Assembly: GCA_000818945.1 (NCBI GenBank)
Contig: KN805389.1
Span: 559,637-623,636 of the forward strand
Source of the DNA: Schizochytrium sp. CCTCC M209059
Lineage: Eukaryota; Sar; Bigyra; Thraustochytrida; Thraustochytriidae
Reading direction: 5' to 3'
DNA: 64,000 nucleotides
Shown one piece after another: positions 50,335-58,783 of this stretch (position 1 is the first letter of the stretch; each line of letters starts with the position of its first letter). The notes beneath the pieces were generated by a model. That model was not told the origin of the DNA. It searched no databases and saw nothing but the letters and a program-made list of their open reading frames with translations. The position numbers and the translations under genes were made by a program.

Positions 50335-52473
50335 TCAGTCGAGATAGTACCGCGCCAGGTGACCGCCGCTGTCAACGACCACGCAGACGGACTCGTCCTG
50401 GAAAGTTGCCGCAGTTTTGCATGCGTAGGCAGGCAGACGCAAACCTCCTGGAGAATAGAGTGGAATAGGAAAGGAGAGGGCGCCCATAGGACACGCCGTG
50501 TAGCTATTGCGTCGAGCAGCCCGTGTGGCATACACAGAGGCACCACCAATGCCCGTCACAACGCTCTTGGTCGCCTGCGGAGACATCACCACATCCCCAA
50601 TGATCGAGACCGCTTCGTCTCGCCAACCTCCCAAGACTTGCAACTTTCGCACATCGATGACTTTTGTGGAGCCATTTCCAAACCCCAGTATCACGGTGGT
50701 ATCACCCATAAAAGCATGTGTAAAGAGAGGCATGCTGCCCGCTGGTGCGTGCGCATTGCAGTCGTTAAGGCAGCGCACAGACTCGCCAGCCCGAAGGTCA
50801 TACATTTCAAAGGTACCCGAGTCAAGTGTCCAGCTTACGAGGTCCAGGGAGCTTGGATGCCATTGCACACTGCCAACAATGCCATGCGTGCTACACTCAG
50901 ACTCGGGTGGGGCGATACGATCAAAGAGGACGCGTTCAGGCCGCCAGACTTGCACACGCCGGTCAAAGCCACCTGAAACGATCCGAGTCTCATTGCTATT
51001 CAGATTGCCTGACGATGAACATGCCATTTGCCGAAGCGTGCTCGACTTGACGCGGCCGGCCTGTCCACATGGTTCAAAGACTGCGCCTTCAAGTGAGTCT
51101 TGATCGTCGCTGTCGATGCGAAGGAGCCCAAAACTAGTGTCTGTGCCTACAAGAGCTTGTCGTCCGGGTTGCAGCCACACCAAGTCTCGCACGCAAGCCT
51201 CTCCCAAAGGGATCACCTTGTGTCCTTGTGTTTGGCGAATCGGAATAGACGATGCAGATGATGCCGCCGAGGACGGCATTGACGTCGACGATGCCAGGGA
51301 TGCCGAGCCGGCTGATGAAGACGATGAGGAGAGATCGATCGAGCGTTGCGTGGCGTTGCCTTGGTGCCACGTTCCATGCGTTACACCCGCGCTTCCCGTC
51401 TGCGAGCTTGCCCATGAGACACCCGAAGGCGTTCGCGCAAGCGCATCTCTGCTCAGAAGTGAAATCAAGAGGGCACCGTCCTTTTTCTTGGTCGCGAGCG
51501 CCTCCCTTGTAAGAAGCTGATCCGTGCCAGTGACGACCAAACGCCCTTTTTCTGCTAGAAGCGGCTTGGTCAAAGACCTAGATTTTCCGAACGCGCATCT
51601 TGCAAGCGGTACGATTACCTCCGGTTGTAAGAGAAAGTCATTCTTCTCATCATCTCCATGCATGTCGTCGCCAAGGATGTCGCGCGCACTAAGCTGTGTC
51701 CGAAGCGGGAGTCTATTGGCAAGGCTGCTCCGACTATCGCCGCTGCCACTGCTGCTACTGCTACTGCGACTTCTGCTACGGTTCTCTGCACAGGGATGAA
51801 GATGGCTTTCGCGACCGCTAAGTCTCTCGTTTTCTCTACTGGCGATTTTTCGTGCTTGCTTGCAGGCTCGATGTGACTGCGAGCCTTGATACTGGTATGG
51901 GGCGATATGTGTGACATTTAAGTCACCCGTGGAATTCTGCCCGAGTTTCTCGGTGCAGTTATGCGTGTGCGCATCAACATCGTCAGCACGACAAAAGCGG
52001 GGCGTGGGAGACACGCGTTTGGGCAGTCGTGAACGTGTTTTGCCTTCGCTCATGTTCGTTTTCTGTTGTGTGAGATTCGCATCTGTTTCCAGTGGGGCTC
52101 GAGAGTTAGCTCTTGCGGCCGTACGTCTTGCGTCGAAAATGTCCTCAAAGTCAAGATGTGCGAGCTCGATTTCCCCGTGCTCGTTTTTCTCGTAATGCTG
52201 GATTCCATGCTGACCTAAATGCTGAAAGGCCAAATGAGAATCTTCATCCTCAAAGTCGCCATCAGCGCATGCTACATCAACGTGACACGAGTCAAAAGAA
52301 GCTAAATTTAATTCCTCAAAGGAAGATTGACGTCGCAAGCTGGTCTCGCAATTGTCCCCTGCCTCGCTGATCGCGGACCTTGTTCGTTTTGCTCGATTGC
52401 GTGCCGTCGACACCAAAAGCTCCGCATTGTCCAGATGGTCTTCGTCCAGACCCGGAGGAGCGTGAACGTTCAT
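50335..52473 (-). CDS. WD40-repeat protein with long disordered N-terminus
   Basis: A 712-residue protein. The first ~400 residues are polar, low-complexity and rich in Ser, Arg, Asp and His, with serine runs. Residues ~430-712 form a WD40-like propeller: ACVRDLVWLQPGRQALVGTD, ETRIVSGGFDRRVQVWRPE, VGSVQWHPSSLDLVSWTLDSG...EMYDLRAGE, and TTVILGFGNGSTKVIDVRKL. The final blade ends VCVVVDSGGHLARYYLD. At most six blades can be recognised. Some resemblance to DNA-repair or trafficking WD40 proteins is generic; I cannot name the family. ATG at 52473 is the first real start; the frame extends upstream only to a TTG. It converges with the GTPase gene, 245 bp apart, and a 1.8-kb gene-free region separates it from the hydratase gene. 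Confidence 0.72.
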   Translation of the reverse strand: MNVHAPPGLDEDHLDNAELLVSTARNRAKRTRSAISEAGDNCETSLRRQSSFEELNLASFDSCHVDVACADGDFEDEDSHLAFQHLGQHGIQHYEKNEHGEIELAHLDFEDIFDARRTAARANSRAPLETDANLTQQKTNMSEGKTRSRLPKRVSPTPRFCRADDVDAHTHNCTEKLGQNSTGDLNVTHIAPYQYQGSQSHRACKQARKIASRENERLSGRESHLHPCAENRSRSRSSSSSSGSGDSRSSLANRLPLRTQLSARDILGDDMHGDDEKNDFLLQPEVIVPLARCAFGKSRSLTKPLLAEKGRLVVTGTDQLLTREALATKKKDGALLISLLSRDALARTPSGVSWASSQTGSAGVTHGTWHQGNATQRSIDLSSSSSSAGSASLASSTSMPSSAASSASSIPIRQTQGHKVIPLGEACVRDLVWLQPGRQALVGTDTSFGLLRIDSDDQDSLEGAVFEPCGQAGRVKSSTLRQMACSSSGNLNSNETRIVSGGFDRRVQVWRPERVLFDRIAPPESECSTHGIVGSVQWHPSSLDLVSWTLDSGTFEMYDLRAGESVRCLNDCNAHAPAGSMPLFTHAFMGDTTVILGFGNGSTKVIDVRKLQVLGGWRDEAVSIIGDVVMSPQATKSVVTGIGGASVYATRAARRNSYTACPMGALSFPIPLYSPGGLRLPAYACKTAATFQDESVCVVVDSGGHLARYYLD

Positions 52474-54280
52474 GTGCCAAACTAACGTGCAAGACTTGGT
52501 GAAGAGCCTTGGCCTTGCTCTATGCAACACGTTGAGCGAGCGCGCAAGTTGCTTAATGATCTGCTCCCGCAAATGTCTTTGTTGCGCTGCTTCTCGCTTG
52601 TGCCCCGCGCAGAAGACAGGCTTACTTGCTAGCTACGGTGGCGTTCGTGAACGCGCAAGGTCGACAAGCAAGCCGGCTTGCGCACGCGCTTAAACAAGCA
52701 CACACGTTGCGCTCGCGTCGCGCACAATCACATGCGCATTTAATCTCTGCAATGCGAAGCGCGGAGAGCTCCAAGAGACTTCGACAAGGCAAAGAAAACG
52801 TCCTCGCACGCAGAAATAGCTAAGCAAGGAAAATTGCGCAAGGTCCGTTTTGAGGCGTAGCTCTCTTTACCGGACAAATCGACCCGCGGGAGTTTCTCCT
52901 CGTTAAACGTTGAATGCCTCCACGTTACTCTCTCCTTTGCCTTGCTTCTTCAAAATTCGATAAAAGCGCGGGGAAATGCGCGGACGGTTGGACAGGTTGG
53001 GTCGTCTGTCACCTGACCCGCCACGCGTCCTTGTCCTTTCTCTTTGGTCCACATATGAGCAGACAGACCAGTCCCAAGTCGCGAATACATCGCGAAGCAC
53101 AAGCTTGCCTCGTTCCCCCGTTAATTTCCGTCGTGACGACTGCAACCTGACCGGATGTCCCGTGCAACAGACCCCTTTCGGCCAATCGCTTGGCCCCATT
53201 CCCGCCAACACCTTCCCTCAGTTGCCCACAGCTATGTTCTGTTCGCCTTGTATAGGGCTATGCTACTTCGCCCTAGAGTCAGTTTTCTCCGCCTACCTTG
53301 AGCGACCTACAACCTCGCTTGCCGATAAAGAGCGTTTGCGTTATTGCTAGTAAAGCATGACTGCTTCTCTCTGGATTTTCGGTTTCTTTTTGTATTTTTT
53401 CCCGGCAGCACTGGTTTATCAGCGTTGAGCTTGCTGTTGTCCGTATAAAAAACGAATATTGGAGGCCACTGTTTGGGCAGGTTAACACTCCCCTACTCGT
53501 GCTGAGCGTTGGGCGCTGGACGCAACGGCAGAGCGCTTTTCGTCAGTGAGACGTCTGGATGAGGTCTCAGATGAAAAACTGCATTCTCGAAAGGCGAGAG
53601 CAACCAAGTCTTTGTACTTGATACTCATGCGTGCACTTTTCCTTTCCCCAGAGAAGTTGAGTTTGACCATATTGCATCTTCTTTCTGCTGCTACTCTCTC
53701 TCGGGGTGAGATATACTTTGATCTCTCTAGCCGCTGTCAAGATCCTGCACGTTCTCCATCTCTTTGAATTCATCCACTCGTTCCACGCAAATAATTTGCT
53801 GCGCTAAAACGAGCTTTGGCCACATCAAGTGATCTCGGGGGCTATTAGCGTTGCTACAACATCGTTGATTGGCTCCTGCCAATATGGTTCCACATCTGAT
53901 GGCGGGGTAGTCTTACTTTCTCGACACTGACCGACCAACTGTGAACGCAAAATCCTTCTCATGATGCGTTCTATATCACCGGACGTATGCCATTAATCTC
54001 GACTCGGGCATGCAGAGTTAGCACGTGGTCCGGTGCAGTTAGCACAACGTCCGATCAAGTGAGGCGTGGCACAAGAGTTGCACTCGACAGATTTCCTTTA
54101 TACGGAGCAAACTTGCATTGGACACATCTCGATCTGCGCAGGACCCCGCCGCACGCGCTGGTGAGCTGCCCGCTTGCCCGCTCAACCCCGCGTTCACCTT
54201 TCGCGCGTGAAAAAGTCAGCTACACCGCGCAGAGATCTCGGAGGAGGAGAAAAAGCAGCAGACGAAGAAGAAAAGATACG
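52474..54280. other. Gene-free 1.8-kb divergent region
   Basis: Holds promoters for the WD40 gene and the enoyl-CoA hydratase gene. A near-palindromic AAGC/GCTT cluster lies around 52661-52682. No long simple-repeat array or gene is seen. Short frames are domain-free. Confidence 0.5.
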
Positions 54281-55171
54281 ATGCTCGCTGCCACTGCACG
54301 CTTGGCGCGGCGGCCTGTTCAGGCCCTCGCGAAGGACGCGAGGGCGCCTGGCGTGGCCCTCTCCAGCACGATGAGACAGCTGTCGACGGACTTTAGCTCG
54401 TACGAAAACATCAAGGTGGAAAAGAAGGAGGGCCGCGTGGCGCTCATTGAACTGTATCGCCCCAAGGCTCTCAATGCGCTCTGCACGCCGCTCATCAACG
54501 AGCTGAACGACGCCACGGAGAAGCTCGACCTGGATGCGGACGTGGGTGCCATTGTCATCACTGGCAGCGAGAAGGCCTTTGCGGCGGGCGCTGACATCAA
54601 GGAGATGCAGTCCAAGGAGTACATTAATGCGTACACGACCAACATGTTTGCAAACTGGGCGAACTTGTCCAAAATTCAGACGCCTACCATTGCCGCTGTG
54701 AACGGGTTTGCGCTGGGCGGCGGCTGCGAGCTGGCGATGCTCTGCGACATCATTCTCGCCGGTGAGAAGGCCAAGTTCGGCCAGCCGGAAATCAAGCTCG
54801 GCACCATCCCCGGTTGCGGAGGCACGCAACGTCTCATCCGCGCCGTTGGCAAGTCCAAGGCCATGGAGCTTGTCCTCACGGGCAACATGATGTCTGCGCA
54901 GGAGGCCGAGGCCAAGGGTCTTGTGGCGCGTATCTACCCTGTCGAGGATCTTGTCGACGAGGCTCTCAAGATGGCCCGCCAGATCTCCAGCTTCTCCAAG
55001 CCGATTGTGCAGATGGCCAAGGAAGCCGTCAACGCCTCGTACGAAATGTCGCTCGAGGAGGGCTGCCGCTTTGAGCGCCGCATCTTCCACAGCACCTTCT
55101 CCACGGAGGATCGCCTCGAGGGTATGACTGCTTTTGTCGAAAAGCGCGACCCCACCTTCAAGCACAAGTAA
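54281..55171 (+). CDS. ECHS1: Enoyl-CoA hydratase, short chain, mitochondrial
   Basis: A 296-residue crotonase-family enzyme that hydrates trans-2-enoyl-CoA to 3-hydroxyacyl-CoA in beta-oxidation and branched amino acid catabolism. The first ~35 residues are Arg/Ala-rich and acid-poor (MLAATARLARRPVQAL...RQLS), typical of a mitochondrial presequence. The oxyanion-hole region AAGADIKEM is at ~101-109. The two catalytic glutamates are E150 (GGGCELAMLCD) and E170 (FGQPEIKLG), both present, as expected for an active hydratase. It ends with the C-terminal helices and KRDPTFKHK. The frame is open upstream to 53987, but ATG 54281 gives the presequence and the family length. It converges with the DJ-1-like gene, 111 bp apart. 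Confidence 0.95.
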   Translation: MLAATARLARRPVQALAKDARAPGVALSSTMRQLSTDFSSYENIKVEKKEGRVALIELYRPKALNALCTPLINELNDATEKLDLDADVGAIVITGSEKAFAAGADIKEMQSKEYINAYTTNMFANWANLSKIQTPTIAAVNGFALGGGCELAMLCDIILAGEKAKFGQPEIKLGTIPGCGGTQRLIRAVGKSKAMELVLTGNMMSAQEAEAKGLVARIYPVEDLVDEALKMARQISSFSKPIVQMAKEAVNASYEMSLEEGCRFERRIFHSTFSTEDRLEGMTAFVEKRDPTFKHK

Positions 55172-55282
55172 AAACCTTTGGAGGGTCGTATGCAACATAA
55201 CAAAGAAAAGGAATCATTGGATAACAAAGATGGATCGAAAAACTTGCTTGAGAAAAAAAAAAGTGTTAAGGGGTTGTGTTGC

Positions 55283-56785
55283 TCAAAGTCTAGCAATAAT
55301 CGCCGCGTCAAAATAGTCCCCAAGACCCAGCCAAAAGAGCGAGGGCAGCAAAACATCAAGACTGGCCTTTTTGATTGAAGATGAGAACGTTTTCATCGTC
55401 GACTGCGCTGCGAGCCCCGCAAATGGATCATCGCTGGCATCGCTGTTGCGCGTGTACTCGACCCGCTGCGCCGTGGCATCGGCAAGTGCCTTGCCGCAAT
55501 CTTCCTCAATGACGGCAAGTGCAAGATCCGTGCCCGCCGTGACTCCCGACGAGGTGAGAAAGCGTCCGTTGTCCGCGTTGACCCATCGCGCAGAGCGCTT
55601 CCAGGTCACCTTGCTGCTCGATCGTGAGAGAATATCAAACTGAATCTTGTTCGTCGTCACGTCCAAACCGTCAAGAACACCCGCTCGAGCCAAAATGGCG
55701 CTTCCCGAGCAAACGGTCATGGTGCGGGGAACGCTTGCGCACATTCCAGCAACAAATTTGAGCATGACAGGATTGTACATTTCTCGAATAGTTCCAATGC
55801 CACCGGGCACGAGCAAGAGGTCGACTTTGTCCTTAAGCGCGACATCAAGGCCAACGTGGTCAGCCTTGAAGCGAATATCACCCCATGACTTGACCTCTGC
55901 CTTTTCCGCAATGCACACGAGCGAGTATACTGCGCCGTCCTTGCTCGTGCGGTTCGCTGCTGCAAACATTTCCAATGGACCAAAAGCGTCGTAGAGCTCG
56001 AAGTTGTCATAGAGCACAAGGCCGACGCGGAGTGGCTCAGCGCGTTGAGCTGCCGCGGGGCTGATGGGGACGTTGTTGAAGAAATCCCCGGCGTCAATGT
56101 TGTTAACAAACGGGTCTTCAGACCCGTCCTTGCTCACAGGCACGTATTCGGCGTACTCAATGACGCGATCAGCAGCGGCGCGCGAGAAAACGCGCGCAAT
56201 TACCCAGATGGCCATGTCCGTACCAGCGCTAACGCCGCTGCTGGTAAAGATGGCACGCTCTGGCGCATCGGTCACACAGGTCCAACGGGCCTGTGCCTTC
56301 CAGTCCACTTTAGGAAAAGAGGCCTTCATGCCATTGTAGGCCCACTTGTTCGTCGTTGCTGTATAGCCATCCAGGAGGCCAAGCGTTGCGAGGATACCTG
56401 CGCCCGTGCACACGGACATGACGAGCTTGGCCTCGTCCATGGTGCGAAGAAGCCATTCTACATAAGGCTTGTCCTCGAGAAAAGGTTTCCATCCAGGTCC
56501 ACCGGGAATGAGTACGATGTCTGGCTTGAGACTATCGAGCGCTGCAGACCCGGGCTCGAGGTCCGGTTCCAGCCGGGGCGAGAAGCCTCCGTTGGCCCGG
56601 GTTCCTGCTCGTCCAATTGTCACAATTTCCACGCACACAGGACTTCTGCCCACATCCTTGTTGTTCAGAGCAGCGAACATTTCCAGTGGGCCGTACATGT
56701 CGAGCAGCTCGTATCCTTCAAAGAGCACCGCCGCAAGAACCAGCGGGCGCTGCTGCGCCTGCGTGATCTCGTGCAGCCGCTCCAT
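55283..56785 (-). CDS. Tandem DJ-1/PfpI-family protein
   Basis: A 500-residue protein with two DJ-1/PfpI (class I glutamine amidotransferase-like) domains. Domain 1 covers about 13-215: VLFEGYELLDMYGPLEMFAAL, IPGGPGW, then the nucleophile elbow SVCTGAGIL with C126. Domain 2 covers about 252-445: VLYDNFELYDAFGPLEMFAAA, LVPGGIGT, then TVCSGSAIL with C359. Both also carry FTSSGVSAGTD or FLTSSGVTAGTD. In this family the cysteine elbow supports hydratase, deglycase-like or protease activities; the subfamily looks like isonitrile-hydratase-type ThiJ. The two halves arose by duplication. The tail ends in a hydrophobic stretch (DVLLPSLFWLGLGDYF). ATG at 56785 is preferred. An in-frame ATG at 57100 would add 105 Arg-rich residues including a KPR repeat, which looks like untranslated leader. 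Confidence 0.88.
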   Translation of the reverse strand: MERLHEITQAQQRPLVLAAVLFEGYELLDMYGPLEMFAALNNKDVGRSPVCVEIVTIGRAGTRANGGFSPRLEPDLEPGSAALDSLKPDIVLIPGGPGWKPFLEDKPYVEWLLRTMDEAKLVMSVCTGAGILATLGLLDGYTATTNKWAYNGMKASFPKVDWKAQARWTCVTDAPERAIFTSSGVSAGTDMAIWVIARVFSRAAADRVIEYAEYVPVSKDGSEDPFVNNIDAGDFFNNVPISPAAAQRAEPLRVGLVLYDNFELYDAFGPLEMFAAANRTSKDGAVYSLVCIAEKAEVKSWGDIRFKADHVGLDVALKDKVDLLLVPGGIGTIREMYNPVMLKFVAGMCASVPRTMTVCSGSAILARAGVLDGLDVTTNKIQFDILSRSSSKVTWKRSARWVNADNGRFLTSSGVTAGTDLALAVIEEDCGKALADATAQRVEYTRNSDASDDPFAGLAAQSTMKTFSSSIKKASLDVLLPSLFWLGLGDYFDAAIIARL

Positions 56786-56810
56786 CTCTCTCCTTTCTGC
56801 TTTCTGTTTT

Positions 56811-56855
56811 CTTGGCTTTCTTGGCTTTCTCGGCTTTCTTGGCTTTCTTGGCTTT
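56811..56855 (-). repeat. 9-bp tandem repeat upstream of the DJ-1-like gene
   Basis: Unit cttggcttt, five copies, one with a single change (ctcggcttt). It lies 26 bp upstream of the preferred start, so probably in the 5' untranslated region. Read in frame on the minus strand it gives KPRKPR. Confidence 0.85.
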
Positions 56856-57367
56856 CTTTGCTCTACCTTGCACGGCCGCCCCCTCCCTGCGCGTCCGCTG
56901 CGTTGGCAGTCTGGTCCGCACGGCTCTGCCGCGCTCTCGTGCGTTGCGCGCGCGGCTAGCCTGCCAGCGTAGCCACGCGATCGATCTGCGTCTGCCTCCG
57001 CGCTGGCCTGGCGTCTGTATCTGCGCCCGCGCTTGCGCCTGCACGGCCTTGTTGCGGCATGAGAATATGATGGGACCGGTGCGCGCAGTCCCATGTCCAT
57101 CCGAGGTCACCATTCCAGGAATGGCACCGGGACCGTGCGGAACGCCAGCTCGCTTGCCCCCGCAACGAAAGGCGACTTCGTGGGCATCGCGACACAGCAT
57201 GGCGAAGGCAGCTTTGGAGCTCCGCATTGGTCCAGCCGAGCAAGAGAAGTGAATGGAGTAAAGGAAGTTTGCAGCGAAAGATGGGTGTTGATGATGTCAT
57301 CATGTTTCTTACATGTTAGTTCGTAAGGAGGGTGGGCAGCAGGGCGGATAGACAGGAAGGCGGTCGG
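56856..57367. other. Same-strand intergenic region between DJ-1-like and NKAP-like genes
   Basis: This 512-bp stretch holds the promoter side of the DJ-1-like gene and the 3' flank of the NKAP-like gene. GC-rich; no gene or array is seen. Confidence 0.5.
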
Positions 57368-58711
57368 TCACCGGCGCTTGCTCTCCAGAGCGTGGGCGGC
57401 AGCCGCGCGCTTCTCTGCTTCGCGTTCCTTCTCTGCGAGGACCTCCTTGAATTGGTCAACGAGCTTGTCCTCGCGCTGCATGCGCTCTTCATAGTTGGCG
57501 AGAGCGAGAGCTTGTTTCTCTTCGGCGGTGAGAACTTGGTTCTCCTTTCGCAGACGCACGGCGTTCATGCGCCGGTGCCGCGAACCGCTCATGACATAGC
57601 CAAGGTTTTCGAATTCGGCGATTTCCTCGCCAGAAATACCAACCTCGCCGCGGCGTGGAATGCGAATTCCAGACTTGACATATTCTGCAATCGCAGCACC
57701 CTCGCCAGGCCGCAAAGCCTTGCCATAATCGAGCTGCCCGGAACCGGAGGCAGAGGTCCCACTTGCGATGGGACCCTCGGGTCGTGGACCTTCTGAATCG
57801 TCCGAGGATTCTCCGGGATTTTCATCCGCATCGGCCTTTGCTGTCGTTCCTGCATTTGCATTTCCTGCCAAAGCATGAGGCTGCGGGCCAATAGGAGGGT
57901 CAGCGCCTGCTCGACCAGCTTTCTCGCTTTGTTCGTCGGTGCGTCCAGCAGCTTTTCCATCATTCTCGTCAGCGTGACTACGGCCACCATTGTCAATCTC
58001 CTCACTGCTGCTGCCGTCGTCATCGTCATCATTGTCGTTACGCTCGCGCCTTCGGCGTTTACTTCGCTCCTTCTTTTTATGACGCCTCTTGCTGTCCTTG
58101 CTCTTTTTATCCTTTTTTCTACTTTTGCTTGACTTTTTCTTGGACGAGGAGCGTCGCGATCGTGAGCTTTTCTTTCGGCTGTCTTCACTCTTATCATCGT
58201 CACTATTGCTGTCGCTGTTGCTACTATCGTCGTGACTAGACTCCGAGTTTTGTCGACGTCTTCGTCTGTTGCTCTTGTTTTTCTTTTCGTGACGCGATAG
58301 CTTCTCTTCATCGTCGTCATTGCTGCTGCTGCCAGACATGCTGTCGTCGCGGTGCTTCCGCTTTTTCTTTGAGCGACCGGTGCTTTTACTCTTGGAGTGT
58401 TTCTTGTGACGACGTTCGCGGCGATGACGTCCTGCAAATTCTTCGTACTCCTCGTCGTCGCTGGGTTCCAAGCTCCAGATGGGGTTCACGAGGTCCGTGC
58501 GCAGCTGGATCCTCGCTTGCCGCCACTGCTCGTCGTTATCGTTTCTGCGACCTCCGCGAAAATGATCTCGGCGGCCTTCGCGCCGGTTTCGATTGTGGTC
58601 GTCGCGTCGCGCTCCCGCGTCCCTCTCTCCGCGTCGTTCGCGTCCATAGCGGTCCTTGCCGCGGTCGTCGTCACCGCGGCGTCGGCGCCAGGCCGGATCT
58701 CCAGGCGCCAT
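57368..58711 (-). CDS. NKAP: NKAP-family nuclear protein
   Basis: A 447-residue homologue of NKAP (NF-kB activating protein), a nuclear speckle protein that binds RNA and chromatin and is linked to splicing and transcription repression. The C-terminal ~100 residues match the conserved SynMuv/NKAP-C domain: ALRPGEGAAIAEYVKSG, RIPRRGEVGISGEEIAEFENLGYVM, then SGSRHRRMNAVRLRKENQVL and EEKQALALANYEERMQRE. The first ~250 residues are Arg/Ser/Lys-rich and acidic, as in other NKAPs, with RS-like runs. ATG at 58711 is the first in frame. The next gene upstream (740 residues, same strand) ends 72 bp away. Codons for the low-complexity region produce long frames on the opposite strand, which are artefacts. 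Confidence 0.9.
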   Translation of the reverse strand: MAPGDPAWRRRRGDDDRGKDRYGRERRGERDAGARRDDHNRNRREGRRDHFRGGRRNDNDEQWRQARIQLRTDLVNPIWSLEPSDDEEYEEFAGRHRRERRHKKHSKSKSTGRSKKKRKHRDDSMSGSSSNDDDEEKLSRHEKKNKSNRRRRRQNSESSHDDSSNSDSNSDDDKSEDSRKKSSRSRRSSSKKKSSKSRKKDKKSKDSKRRHKKKERSKRRRRERNDNDDDDDGSSSEEIDNGGRSHADENDGKAAGRTDEQSEKAGRAGADPPIGPQPHALAGNANAGTTAKADADENPGESSDDSEGPRPEGPIASGTSASGSGQLDYGKALRPGEGAAIAEYVKSGIRIPRRGEVGISGEEIAEFENLGYVMSGSRHRRMNAVRLRKENQVLTAEEKQALALANYEERMQREDKLVDQFKEVLAEKEREAEKRAAAAHALESKRR

Positions 58712-58783
58712 GTTGAACGAGTTTTTTCCACCGCTGCTGCTGCTGCAGCTGCTGCGGCGGCGGCTGCTGCGGCGGCAGAGCCT

